Position numbers and translations under genes: made by a program. This document shows, in pieces, positions 44,677 through 54,131 of a stretch of 64,000 bases of DNA. The stretch lies in NCBI RefSeq assembly GCF_025823185.1, contig NZ_JACKVK010000008.1, forward strand, positions 497,565 to 561,564, read 5' to 3'. The DNA is from Mycobacterium yunnanensis. Its GTDB lineage: Bacteria; Actinomycetota; Actinomycetes; Mycobacteriales; Mycobacteriaceae. The stretch's first letter is position 1; every line of letters starts with the position of its first letter. The notes beneath the pieces were generated by a model. It was not told the DNA's origin. It saw only the letters and a program-made list of their open reading frames with translations, and made no database searches.

Positions 44677-47600
44677 AGTTGGTTTCTCCAGGTGTGGGTG
44701 GTGGCCCAGGGGTTTTTGCCGGCTTTGGTGTCGGTGAGGGTTTTGGCGAGCTCTGGCCAGTCGGGGATGAGTGTGTTCAATGGTGCTGCGGTGAGGGGGA
44801 ATCCGTCGTTGAGGTCGGGGATCCAGCCGCTGTTGGCGAGGCGTTCGGCTTCGCGGCGGAAGGTGCTGAGTTCTTCGGCGAGTTCTTGTTCGGCGGTCAG
44901 TGCGGTCATGACTTGTTGGGTAGAGCGGCCGGCGCCGCCAGCGTCGCGTTCGCCTTGCAGCCGCAGGAGTTCGCTTTCGGCGCGGGCCATGCGGGATGCA
45001 GCTGCACCGGCGATGGCGAAGAGGGTGTCGCGGCGCAGTGTTGGGGCGTAGAGCCAGAGTCCCCATCGTCGGCTGGGGACGGTTAGTGGCCAGTACAGGG
45101 GGGCGGTGCGTTTGCTCTTGGAGTAGCGGGTGCGGTGGTGGCGGAAGAATCCTCGGCGCAGCAGAGCACGTAGGTCGGTGGCGTCGAGGATGGTGGTGAG
45201 TTCGTCGAGGACGGCGTCGGTGTCGGGGAACAGCGTTGTGGCGGCGCGGGTTATGGCGTTGACGATGTCGTGGGGGTGGCCGGGTTCATCGAGGAGCAAC
45301 CCGTCCGGGGGAAGTTCCAGTGGATAGTTCTCGGGCGCCGATGTGGCTGGGAATCCGTCGGTTCCGACGAGCATGCCTGGGGGACATAGCGGCACCGGAT
45401 CAAGTGGATCGGGTCGCGGTGGCGCCAACGCGGGGTTGATACCGATGCGGATGTCCCAGCGGCCGAACGCGGCACCAACCAGATAGGACAATAAATCGTG
45501 AGCGCTACCTGCCGGCTCGCCGTCGGGCAAAGCACCCGCCGGCAGCCGATCGACCAACGAACGCGGATGAACTCCTTCTAGCGTGGCCGCCAATTCCAAA
45601 CGGCGATCGACGACTTGGTGCTGCAAGCCGATCCAGCGAGCAATGCCCAGCTTCTCGGCAGCCAGATCGACGATCTCGCGAACTGGCTTGCTCAGCAGCG
45701 AGGAATTCACTGAAGTGCTATGTGGCAGATCGGTGACCAACGGTCCGTCCGCGTCATACAACGCAGCTTCAGCTTCTCCGTCCGGGTCCAGTGCGGCCGA
45801 GAGGGCGCGGTCGATCTCGTCGTGAGCTTCGATGACCGCCAGCGCGACCTCGAGTTGATTGCGGTACGCCGCTGCAGCGCGCTGCCGAATCGTTGCCGCC
45901 TCGATACCCAGCACGGCTGGTTTCACGAACCGCCGCGCAGACTCGTCAAACTCACCAGATACGGCCAACGGGGCTAACGCATCGCTCGTATAACCGCCGA
46001 CTAGCGTCGACAATGCAGTGTCGCTACAGACCGCATCTGGGAATGAGCGGATCGTTCCCACTTCATAGCTCCGAGACATGTCGCTCTGGTTTTCATCTGC
46101 TCCGGTGGCAGTGGTCTCGATCATGAGCCGCGCGAACCGTGAGTTCAAAAAACCGAGATAGTGCATCGAGGAATCGGCACTGAATAGGCAAGGCCCCTTG
46201 TCTGCGAAGATGCAGCCCATCGGTAATGCGCGAACAGAGAATGCACTATTCGTACGACGAGGCCAGGTCACACCCGTTCGGAAGTAGAAGCGTTCGTTGC
46301 GGATGTAAGCCTTATCGAATGCTTTAAGTCTTTGGCCGTTGTTTTCGTAGTCGACGACGAGGTGGATGTCGGACCAGTAGGGGGCGTAGGTGCCGCCTTT
46401 GGCGAAGGGGGCCCAGCGGCGGGTGGCGGTTTCCTCGCGGGTGCGGGCGATTTGGCGGGGGTCGACTTCCCAGAAGGCGCGAACGAAGCGGCCGTCGTCG
46501 CTGGTTTGTAGCCCGACGACGGCATCGGCGTGTTCGCCGATCGATGGGAGTTCGGCGAATAGGCGCAGGATGGCGTGGCTGGCGGAGTAGGCGATGGGGG
46601 AGCCGGGCAGGGTGGCGAAGGTGCTTTGGGGGATGCGGTAGATCCGGCGGTCCGGTGCGTTGGTCTGCGCGTTGTAGATCGCTTCGCTGAGACCGTTCGC
46701 TTTGTCGGCGTCGCGCAGCATGCGGATGAAGGTGGCGGTGGCCTCGGGTTCGGGTGTTTGGTTGCGGATGACGTACGCGGCGGCTTCCACTTTGGCTTGT
46801 GACATGACGCGGTAGCCGAGGTCGGCGAGGGTGATGAGTTGGTGGCCCAGGATGATCTGCTCGCGCCACGGACGGAAGGTGCTGGTGAACAAGCCAGCGC
46901 GGCCTGTGATGGCGCCGAGGTATCCGCCGGGTTTGCACAGCTCCAAGCCGCGTCCGACGAAGATGGCCAGCAGGTCCAGGCGGGTGGGTGCCCAGGGGTA
47001 GGCGGCGCGCAGGTAGTCGCGGGTTTCGGTGATTGGATCCCCGAACGGGGGGTTCATCAAGACCACGTCGTAGCGTTGAGTCAACGCCTCTACGAACCGC
47101 AACGCATCTTCACCGCCGGCAGCGAATAGTCGTTCGGCTGCAGTCGAAGTCGTCGCATCCGCCAGGTGCGATAGCGCATCACGCAGGATGGCCTCGTCGT
47201 CGGCGAAGGCGCCATGCTCGGCGGTCAGTGTGGGTTGCGCGGCGTTGGCGGCGACGCCCGGAAGGCCGGCGCGGCCAAGACGGTCCTGCAGCGCGAGTTC
47301 GGCTTTGAGCGCCGACCCCAACAGCGGGGCCTCTTTGAGTGCTTCGGCTACGTCGGTCAGCACGTCGACGTGATAGGTCGACAGACCAAGGTGATCGAGG
47401 ATGGTCGGATCTAGATCAGGCAGGCCGCGGGCGGTGATGATGTGCGGACTGGGCAGCGCAAGATGTTTCGCGCTGCCCCGTGCCCGCAAGGTCACCGCCG
47501 TGGCAGCGACCTGAGCGGGCCGTAGATCGATGTCGATGCCCCATAAACTGTTCACGATGTGGGGGGCGGCATCGGCCGGCTTGACACCGGCGAGCTCCCA

Positions 47601-48512
47601 TGCCGTCTCTAGCAGGTCGTAGGCACCGAGCAGGAAGTGGCCACTACCCACCGCAGGATCCAGCACCCGGATATCCTCTAAATCCCAAGGTGTGCCGCAA
47701 TATCCGGGCGGGTCGACCAACAACGACAGCTGCGATGCCAGCTGGCCGGTCGGATCGTGGGCGGCGAGGTGCCGGCCGAGGGTGTTCTGTATGAGGTAGT
47801 CGACGACGTAGCCGGGGGTGAAGAACTGGTTTCGTACCGCCAGTTCCCGCGATGTGCGTGGGGTGGCCGATGCTTCGCGCATCGCGTCGCGTTCCTCTTT
47901 GCGGTTGAAGAACTGATACGCCCAGCCCAACGTGTCATCAGCAGCCCACAGGTCTGCCAAGGTCGGGTCGGCGAGCACGTCCACTAGTTCGTCCAACGCT
48001 GATGGTGACGGCATCAGCTTCAACAGCGGGTTGCGCGGATCGAACAGTTGCGGAACGTCGCCGGCCAACTCGTCACCACACAACGCCAGATACGTTGCGT
48101 AGCCGCGGGTGTCGTCATCGACCAACGCAGGGGCAAGTTCGAGAAGATCGGTGAACCCGTGGGATCCGCGGCCCGCGGCTAACGACTGGGGGAACAACCC
48201 CGACTGCTCGGCGATGCGGATCGACAACAGCCGATTCAGGTGCGTGAACACGGCCTCGCGGATCATAGCCGTCACTGCCAGATCATCACCAGTTTCCTGC
48301 AGCCGCAGATACTCCAGGACCGTCAACAATTCACGGCGATCGGCCAACTCGTTCGGATCCAACTGCAGCTGGCGCTCGTCGACGACACGACCGTCGGCAT
48401 CGATGCCGTACCTACCCGCAGCCACCGACACCAGATCAGCCTCAAGCAACCCCCGCGCCGCCAACACCACATCCTCCAAGCGGGCACGCTGATCAACCGT
48501 CAACGACGTCAC
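44673..48512 (-). CDS. pglX: BREX adenine-specific DNA methyltransferase PglX
   Basis: A 1279-residue N6-adenine methyltransferase. AdoMet motif I is VLDPAVGSGHFLLGAYDLL (about 282-300) and catalytic motif IV is VVLMNPPFG (about 485-493). The N-terminal 230 residues are helical and include the typical QFFTPGYVVDYLIQNTLG entry into the domain. The C-terminal 500 residues should carry target recognition. Base composition drops visibly between about 45540 and 46320 (residues 731-991) relative to both flanks, as expected for a swapped recognition region. PglX marks host sites so that BREX spares them. GTG start overlaps the brxC stop (GTGA) behind AGGTGAGG. Confidence 0.95.
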   Translation of the reverse strand: MTSLTVDQRARLEDVVLAARGLLEADLVSVAAGRYGIDADGRVVDERQLQLDPNELADRRELLTVLEYLRLQETGDDLAVTAMIREAVFTHLNRLLSIRIAEQSGLFPQSLAAGRGSHGFTDLLELAPALVDDDTRGYATYLALCGDELAGDVPQLFDPRNPLLKLMPSPSALDELVDVLADPTLADLWAADDTLGWAYQFFNRKEERDAMREASATPRTSRELAVRNQFFTPGYVVDYLIQNTLGRHLAAHDPTGQLASQLSLLVDPPGYCGTPWDLEDIRVLDPAVGSGHFLLGAYDLLETAWELAGVKPADAAPHIVNSLWGIDIDLRPAQVAATAVTLRARGSAKHLALPSPHIITARGLPDLDPTILDHLGLSTYHVDVLTDVAEALKEAPLLGSALKAELALQDRLGRAGLPGVAANAAQPTLTAEHGAFADDEAILRDALSHLADATTSTAAERLFAAGGEDALRFVEALTQRYDVVLMNPPFGDPITETRDYLRAAYPWAPTRLDLLAIFVGRGLELCKPGGYLGAITGRAGLFTSTFRPWREQIILGHQLITLADLGYRVMSQAKVEAAAYVIRNQTPEPEATATFIRMLRDADKANGLSEAIYNAQTNAPDRRIYRIPQSTFATLPGSPIAYSASHAILRLFAELPSIGEHADAVVGLQTSDDGRFVRAFWEVDPRQIARTREETATRRWAPFAKGGTYAPYWSDIHLVVDYENNGQRLKAFDKAYIRNERFYFRTGVTWPRRTNSAFSVRALPMGCIFADKGPCLFSADSSMHYLGFLNSRFARLMIETTATGADENQSDMSRSYEVGTIRSFPDAVCSDTALSTLVGGYTSDALAPLAVSGEFDESARRFVKPAVLGIEAATIRQRAAAAYRNQLEVALAVIEAHDEIDRALSAALDPDGEAEAALYDADGPLVTDLPHSTSVNSSLLSKPVREIVDLAAEKLGIARWIGLQHQVVDRRLELAATLEGVHPRSLVDRLPAGALPDGEPAGSAHDLLSYLVGAAFGRWDIRIGINPALAPPRPDPLDPVPLCPPGMLVGTDGFPATSAPENYPLELPPDGLLLDEPGHPHDIVNAITRAATTLFPDTDAVLDELTTILDATDLRALLRRGFFRHHRTRYSKSKRTAPLYWPLTVPSRRWGLWLYAPTLRRDTLFAIAGAAASRMARAESELLRLQGERDAGGAGRSTQQVMTALTAEQELAEELSTFRREAERLANSGWIPDLNDGFPLTAAPLNTLIPDWPELAKTLTDTKAGKNPWATTHTWRNQL

Positions 48513-51500
48513 AACAACCTCACCTGACTCTTACCCTCAGCCCACCAACCCTCCACGCCTTCGCGTATCAGATTCAGGGCTGCGTTGAGCGAAGCCTCAT
48601 CGGCGATCGGTTCAGGTACCAAGGATGCAACCTCGAGCCGAGCTAGCTGGCCCTGTGCTCGGAGCTCCTCCAACTGGGCGGTCGCAGCGCGAGCCCGAGC
48701 GCGCGCACTGTCGATACGTGCGATTGATGTGGCTGCGGGAAAATCGTCCGCCTCAGCGGGAGGCGCCACCTGTTCAAGCACTCGCGCGGCTTCTTCGACG
48801 ACGTTCGGATCCGTATCTGGATAGGCAATATCGATCCGTTGTCGCAAGTCGTGTATCTCATCTTTCAGCTTGTGCGCGGCGTGCCGGTTCGCGTCTTGAC
48901 GAGCACTGCGGATCGCTTCCGTCAGGCTCGATACGCGTGCGACATGCTCCAAGAGGTCGCTACCCGACAAAAGCTCGCAAAGCTCGCGGTAATTGGGCTG
49001 CTGCTCATCGGAGACCTCGGACCCGTGATGGCGGGTCTCGTCCACCGCCGCACGGAAGTCCTCCAATTGGGCCGATATCGTCGAGTGAGCTCGCTCGATC
49101 GCGGGCAAATCGCTCGCCAGGTCGGCTCTGCTCGCGAGGGCGGTAATGACAACTCCGTCGTCGTCTGCCGTCGCCAACTGTTTGAGGAGGTCAAGTGTGC
49201 GGCTCACGGCTGGCGGTGTCGCCAAGCCAAGTCCTTTGAGTTGGGAATCGACTTCTTGAGCGATCGGTTGATACGGCGTCGCATAGCCGCGAACTACTCC
49301 AGCCAGCACGTCGACGCCGAGGCCGGGAACCTGGACGCCGTGATCTTCCAGCCATTGAGCCAGCTCGGCTCGATCGTCGGTCGTGACGCCCGATCCCGAT
49401 GACTGTGGGCGCAACAGCGCTGTGCGGAAACGCGGCAACGTCGTGAGCACGGCGTCGAGACGACCGTCCGTGGGATTCCGCATCACTTGGCCTTGATGCA
49501 CCACTTCCAGTAGACCGGTTCGCAACGCCGCGGCGGCCAGAACCTGGATCACTTCAACGGATGCCCCCCATGGGGGACTGCTGAAGTGCCGCTCGAGGGC
49601 GTCACCGTTCGCATCCTGGCCGTAGTTTGCCCGCTTGCGCGCCTCCTGGACCAACTCCGCCAATGGCCCAGTGTCAGTAGTGAATTGAGGCCCTTGCGGC
49701 GTTTCATGTGTTAATCCGATGCCGTCCGGCCCGAGATAGGTTGGAAGCGCTCGTAGATCGCTTGTTCGGAGCACCGTCAGAATATCTTCGCGACGTACGG
49801 GTGCCGTGAACTCGCGGATCTGCGGGTATATATCGGGAACTCGGCTCGCCACTGATAGCTGCGCGGCCGATCTCAGGTCGGCACCTGTCGGTTCCTCAAC
49901 TGTGCCTCGGAAGAAAATGCGCCCGCCTATCAAGTCCGCGGCGAGTCTCCCCAAAGCCTTTGCCTCGTTGCGTCGTTGACGCTCTCTCTCCTCGCCGAGA
50001 AGCTCAAGCTCGGCAGGCGCTTTTGTCGGCGTATCTCTTCGCTGGATGATTTCTCTACTCCGGTGAACTTCGAGCAGAATCTCGAACGTCGCCTCCGACA
50101 CTTGATAAGCCCACGTGATGCGGGTGTTCTGTTCTTCTCGCCGAGATCGTGCCCGGACCTCGTCGTAGTCCTGCTCGCGATGGTCTTCGAATGACAGAAT
50201 CAAATCGCCGGGGCTCACCGTCTCGCCATCCACGTCCACTCTGACTCGGAAGGTTCGCGTGTCGGTCACGCTGAGCCCGCTGAGGGCTCCTCTGATTATT
50301 TCGCGGCGCAGCCGAGTGGCTCCGCCCGGTGACAGATCGATGCCGCGGCGGGTCTGTTCCCAATCCTTTTGTTCAGAAGACTGGAGCCGATAACCGTCGT
50401 TGCTCTCGCGAATTCGGTCGTCGGCCAACTGATTGGCAACGGCGGATTCTACTGCGACACGCACACTTTCGGCGCCCACGCTCGGATGCAAGAGGACGGC
50501 AATGTTTTCCGCCTGCAGCGGAAGCGCTGGAACCTCAGAGCACAGCGCGATCACCTTCAGCACCTTGGTGTCGAAGCTGTCTTGACCGTAAGTGGCGGCC
50601 ACCTGCTCTATTTCGGATCGCCAAGCCGTGGGAATGAGCTCGGTAAGTAGGTCGTAACTTCGATCGAGAGTCACAAGCCCGCCGACCTCGGCAGGGCCCA
50701 GACCGGACCGAGGATCGATCACCAGCTGCTGAGCGTGGCGAATGATGGTTCGGGCTGCGCCGCCGATCGTTGGCGATGCCCCTCCTTGGGCTCTCCGTGC
50801 GGACACGGCGTCAATGAGCAGCTGAATTTGGTACGGAACCATCGGGTAGAGCCGCACCACTTCATCGCGCGATGGTGACTTGGCTCGAGTCGGTGAATTC
50901 AACTGAGTGTTGGCAGACAACTGATTCCAAAACTGCTCGACGCGGTGCTCAACTTCTGACCGCCCAGTCTCGGTCTTGTCTAGGACGCGCTTGCTTGTAA
51001 CTTCCTCGATGTCTTCAGGTAGCAGGTCAACTCGGAGAGGAAACCGGGCTTGAGCGCGTGCTAGCTCGACTTGCCGAGCTTCCAGACTGTCGACTACGTC
51101 GTTGAGTCGCTCCTGCGACGTAACAACAAGCCATAGCTTGCCCAGCTTCTTCTGGAAAGACTCGGCAAGACCCTGCAGATCCAACATTCTTTGGATCGAC
51201 CGGGCGACATATTGGCCGGCTTCGTCGACGACGAAGCACAGTCGTTTGGCGCCGTCACCTCGCCGCTCCAACAACTCGATCGCCCGAGCGGCGAACCAAT
51301 CGGCGTCTATGTCGGGTTGCGTTGCACCCCGGGCCCATGAGTCCGCGCTGGAGTACGTCTGCGGGTCCAGTTCATGCAGTACTCGGCTGGCCTCGTTGCG
51401 AGCAAGTGCCGTGAATCTGCGATCAGTCCATGATCGACCGTGGAGCTCAGCGAACTTGTCGACGAAAGTTGACAGTAACCCATCGTTTTCAAGTGTTAGT

Positions 51501-52003
51501 TCGAGCTCGGCAAGCAAGATATTGCTTGCGTACCCCAGCTTCTTGAGTAATGCCCGGTACACCGGGAGTACAACGCTATCGTCCTGTCGTCCAACGACAT
51601 CCGAACCGGTGGCGAGGTTCAACAAGACAGTCAGTGTCGGTGCTTGGGCGTGAATCGTTGACAAAATCGCTTTGACTTCAGGGGCGTGCGTTCGGGCGAA
51701 GAACCGGTCTACGGCGGTGACGTCGTCGATGACATTGTTCTCAAGGAGGAAACCGATCATCTTCGCCCAGCTGGACTTGCCAGATCCGAAGAAGCCCGAC
51801 ACCCAAACCGTGCAAGATTCGTTTGGAGTGAGGATCGATTCTTGGTATTCATTGAGTACGTACTTCATTTCAGACACGATGTGATCCGTAGCAACGTATT
51901 CATCCAACTCGGACGCGACGACAGCCGGGTCGGTCATGTCGACCTTGACTACTTCCTCGATTCGACGGAAGATGTCGCGACGAAAAATGTCTTCGATTTT
52001 CAT
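48509..52003 (-). CDS. brxC: BREX P-loop ATPase BrxC
   Basis: An 1164-residue ATPase (PglY/DUF499-like family). Walker A is GFFGSGKSSWAK (70-81), Walker B is LCFVVDEAGQYVARS (about 262). The N-terminal signature MKIEDIFRRDIFRRIEEVVK and the KSPSRDEVVRLYPMVPYQIQLL segment are typical of BrxC. A C-terminal coiled coil (HKLKDEIHDLRQRID, then ARARAATAQLEELRAQ) precedes the end. BrxC is essential in studied BREX systems and is thought to bind DNA and partner BREX proteins. The ATG overlaps the brxB stop (ATGA), with GGGAG eight bases upstream. Confidence 0.95.
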   Translation of the reverse strand: MKIEDIFRRDIFRRIEEVVKVDMTDPAVVASELDEYVATDHIVSEMKYVLNEYQESILTPNESCTVWVSGFFGSGKSSWAKMIGFLLENNVIDDVTAVDRFFARTHAPEVKAILSTIHAQAPTLTVLLNLATGSDVVGRQDDSVVLPVYRALLKKLGYASNILLAELELTLENDGLLSTFVDKFAELHGRSWTDRRFTALARNEASRVLHELDPQTYSSADSWARGATQPDIDADWFAARAIELLERRGDGAKRLCFVVDEAGQYVARSIQRMLDLQGLAESFQKKLGKLWLVVTSQERLNDVVDSLEARQVELARAQARFPLRVDLLPEDIEEVTSKRVLDKTETGRSEVEHRVEQFWNQLSANTQLNSPTRAKSPSRDEVVRLYPMVPYQIQLLIDAVSARRAQGGASPTIGGAARTIIRHAQQLVIDPRSGLGPAEVGGLVTLDRSYDLLTELIPTAWRSEIEQVAATYGQDSFDTKVLKVIALCSEVPALPLQAENIAVLLHPSVGAESVRVAVESAVANQLADDRIRESNDGYRLQSSEQKDWEQTRRGIDLSPGGATRLRREIIRGALSGLSVTDTRTFRVRVDVDGETVSPGDLILSFEDHREQDYDEVRARSRREEQNTRITWAYQVSEATFEILLEVHRSREIIQRRDTPTKAPAELELLGEERERQRRNEAKALGRLAADLIGGRIFFRGTVEEPTGADLRSAAQLSVASRVPDIYPQIREFTAPVRREDILTVLRTSDLRALPTYLGPDGIGLTHETPQGPQFTTDTGPLAELVQEARKRANYGQDANGDALERHFSSPPWGASVEVIQVLAAAALRTGLLEVVHQGQVMRNPTDGRLDAVLTTLPRFRTALLRPQSSGSGVTTDDRAELAQWLEDHGVQVPGLGVDVLAGVVRGYATPYQPIAQEVDSQLKGLGLATPPAVSRTLDLLKQLATADDDGVVITALASRADLASDLPAIERAHSTISAQLEDFRAAVDETRHHGSEVSDEQQPNYRELCELLSGSDLLEHVARVSSLTEAIRSARQDANRHAAHKLKDEIHDLRQRIDIAYPDTDPNVVEEAARVLEQVAPPAEADDFPAATSIARIDSARARARAATAQLEELRAQGQLARLEVASLVPEPIADEASLNAALNLIREGVEGWWAEGKSQVRLL

Positions 52004-52590
52004 AGAACTTGCTCCCGTGTAACGATGGCTGCGCGGTATCCATAAGCTGGTTCTGATTTGCCCAAAAAGCTCAAGCCGTAGTCACCAATCAGCCGGCCCG
52101 GGTAGAGGAGTGTCACCGGGCGTAGAAGGCGCCCCTGAAGGTCATCTAACAATGTCGATGTGCGATACGCCGGGTATAACACTCCTGCTTGGTATAGAAA
52201 CACGGCCGTCCGCGAATGTTGATACTGGTCGACCGCGGCGATGACTCGATCAGGCAGGGTAGGCGAGTGGCGAAGTATTTCGCCGACCGATTCGAAAATC
52301 TCATTGAGTGCAGTTGTGCTTGATGCGCCGCGTTCCTGCGCAATCAACTCTTCAAGAAACCCGGAATCGTCGAGAGCTGACCAGAAGAGCTGGGCGAGTG
52401 AAATTGATGCGCAGTTGATGTTTTGATTAGGAAGTTGAAGCCATCGATTCAATTGGCGAAGATCATGCCGAACATTCCACTCTTGCTCTGGAGCGTACTG
52501 GTAGACGGTAAATGGCGGTTGCGATTTTTGTTCGTCGAAGTACGAGACGATTTTTTGCCCAACCGCCTGTAGTTCAGCCCGCACCGGCAC
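52000..52590 (-). CDS. brxB: BREX protein BrxB (DUF1788)
   Basis: A 196-residue protein of the BrxB family, recognised by ISLAQLFWSALDDSGFLEE, the FLYQAGVLYPAYRTSTLLD block and LLRPVTLLYPGRLIG. The start is set at GTG 52590, which has GGAGG six bases upstream, inside the end of brxA; longer ORF versions overlap brxA by over 200 bases and are wrong. Length agrees with BrxB proteins (about 190-200). Its molecular role in BREX is not settled; it is required for defence in type 1 systems. brxC begins on its stop codon. Confidence 0.92.
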   Translation of the reverse strand: MPVRAELQAVGQKIVSYFDEQKSQPPFTVYQYAPEQEWNVRHDLRQLNRWLQLPNQNINCASISLAQLFWSALDDSGFLEELIAQERGASSTTALNEIFESVGEILRHSPTLPDRVIAAVDQYQHSRTAVFLYQAGVLYPAYRTSTLLDDLQGRLLRPVTLLYPGRLIGDYGLSFLGKSEPAYGYRAAIVTREQVL

Positions 52591-53347
52591 TCGTAACCTC
52601 CTGCAAATTGTTGGCATGCCAATCGATGCGCACCGCCGACCCGGCCGTAGACATCGACAACACGCCAAGGCGTGTGGCTTGACGAAAAAGATCTGAGACG
52701 CGCGTCGGATCGAGTAACCATCGGCGCCACACATGACTATTGGAGAGCGACCGTGACGATCCTCCAGCCTCATGAAGGCGCCAAGCTACGTAGCTGAAAC
52801 CGCGCGGGCTGAGATTCGGCGGCACGATCGTCTTGGTGTTGTCGCCCGCAAGGACGCCAAAGTCCCGCAGGGCAGCGAGGAGTCCGCGGGCGACTTTGAG
52901 TCGTACTGTGTCAGTCCACGCCGGCAAATGGCCCAGGGCAGTCATCTGTACCTGCCACGCAATGACCTCTTGAACAGTGACGCCTAGGCGGCCACCGTTC
53001 CACATCGCGTACAACGGTTCCTCTGCAAATAGCGCAAGCAGCTTCTCGTCTCGCGACGTCTCGTAATAGCACGCCTCGCGGAAGGCCTGACTGTCGCTCA
53101 GCAAGTTCTTGAGGGCAGGAATTATCTGCGGCCCGGGCTCGATCAGCCGTGGGCGGATGATCCGGCGTATGACGTCTTCCGCCCGGGTTCGGGATCGTTT
53201 CGCGAGCAGGCCTTGATCAACGATGCGTGTGAGATTGTCGCCCTCGCTAATGGACGGATCCCAAACTTCCACCACGCGGCGACAATCATCGAGTAGTGCT
53301 CCGCCCTTTTGAATATTGCCAGTCAAACCTGTTGTCGCCGAGGTCAT
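52574..53347 (-). CDS. brxA: BREX protein BrxA (DUF1819)
   Basis: A 257-residue helical protein of the BrxA family. Typical features are the early GNIQKGGALLDDCRRVVEVW strand-helix, a variable helical centre with AWQVQMTALGHLPAWTDTV and the closing WRRWLLDPTRVSDLF. BrxA homologues bind DNA and resemble RNA polymerase-associated anti-sigma or NusB-like helices in fold. The ATG overlaps the brxE stop (ATGA). The gene holds the ribosome site of brxB within its last codons, so BrxA and BrxB are made together. Confidence 0.92.
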   Translation of the reverse strand: MTSATTGLTGNIQKGGALLDDCRRVVEVWDPSISEGDNLTRIVDQGLLAKRSRTRAEDVIRRIIRPRLIEPGPQIIPALKNLLSDSQAFREACYYETSRDEKLLALFAEEPLYAMWNGGRLGVTVQEVIAWQVQMTALGHLPAWTDTVRLKVARGLLAALRDFGVLAGDNTKTIVPPNLSPRGFSYVAWRLHEAGGSSRSLSNSHVWRRWLLDPTRVSDLFRQATRLGVLSMSTAGSAVRIDWHANNLQEVTSAGAG

Positions 53348-53883
53348 ACGGCGTCAAAGTAGGGGATCTGGAGTGGGCTCGGTGTGGCCACATAGCACTT
53401 CGCTAGTTGCTGGACGAGAGCTGACGCTTCGGCGGGGTCCTGTAGGGAACGGACATCAACGAAACCCAAGCGTAGGTTGCCGGCGACTGGCTCTACTTCG
53501 GGAGTGCCTTCGGGCAGCCAACGGTCGATGGAAGACGCCGCACTGCCTTTGTCGGTCCAGTTGGCGAGTTCATCGAACAGCGGGTCTACCGGGACGGTCG
53601 TCTTCTGTTCGGCTAGCCAGGCGTTTGCCCAACCCAGCGCGGGGAGGTGAGGCGAGTACAAGTGGATGGCACTAGGCCGGCCACTGAACGCGTGGCCGTG
53701 CCATCGAGCGCAGGACAGCATCAAGAGCTGGCCGGCGGCTGGTTTCCATGTGCGCGGGAAACTTCGTGACAACACGAAGCGGCCTGCCCGCGAATAGAGT
53801 CGCGTGTTCCACCAGCCGGCCAGGTCCGATTCGCCAAGGCGAGCGATGCCCAGAAGGATGCGGACGTCGTCCTCCGCGCTCAG
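53344..53883 (-). CDS. brxE: BREX protein BrxE, non-ATG start
   Basis: About 179 residues, first in the operon. The N-terminal ILLGIARLGESDLAGWWNT, then RAGRFVLSRSFPRT and ARWHGHAF match BrxE, the marker of type 6 BREX. The striking point is the start. Conserved sequence runs back to within a few codons of an in-frame TAA (53884-53886), yet the only standard start codon is GTG 53775, which would delete the first 36 residues of the conserved domain. CTG at 53883 is the likely start; GGAGG just inside the frame (53870-53874) is placed for a start near GTC/ATC codons. A damaged start is the alternative. Confidence 0.78.
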   Translation of the reverse strand: MSAEDDVRILLGIARLGESDLAGWWNTRLYSRAGRFVLSRSFPRTWKPAAGQLLMLSCARWHGHAFSGRPSAIHLYSPHLPALGWANAWLAEQKTTVPVDPLFDELANWTDKGSAASSIDRWLPEGTPEVEPVAGNLRLGFVDVRSLQDPAEASALVQQLAKCYVATPSPLQIPYFDAV

Positions 53884-53969
53884 TTAACCCACCCCGCTAC
53901 TGTTTGTTCAGCTTTCTTGGCACGCTACCGGATCCTCCGTGCTTGAGTGTGTGATCTGACCGTGGGGAC

Positions 53970-54131
53970 GTGTGGGAGTCTGCGTCGGATTTGGTTCGCT
54001 CCGTCGGTTCGCGGCGTCTGCAGACGGCGCGCGGTAGCGCGATGGCGTTGTCACGCGCCCGACCCGAGATCCTGCAAGAAGCGCTTGACAATATAGCCGA
54101 CGCTATCGTACGGCGAATCTTGCCTGCTTGA
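53970..54131 (+). CDS. Possible 53-residue peptide opposite the SIR2 3' end
   Basis: A short plus-strand frame between brxE and the SIR2 gene, starting GTG (VWESASDLVRS) and ending in an amphipathic helix (PEILQEALDNIADAIVRRIL). About two thirds of its codons end in G or C, lower than nearby genes. It overlaps the end of the SIR2 gene by 29 bases on the other strand. The remainder of the 219-base gap should hold the brxE promoter. Weak evidence; it may be chance. Confidence 0.22.
   Translation: MWESASDLVRSVGSRRLQTARGSAMALSRARPEILQEALDNIADAIVRRILPA

Noticed and set aside
52591-52773. N-terminal extension of brxB
   Set aside because: It overlaps brxA in another frame and reads as Cys/Arg-rich noise; GTG 52590 has GGAGG at correct spacing and gives the normal BrxB length.
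40194-53883. Calling the locus a plain type 1 BREX
   Set aside because: A BrxE-like first gene is present and the BrxL C-terminus is replaced, so the standard type 1 label does not fit.
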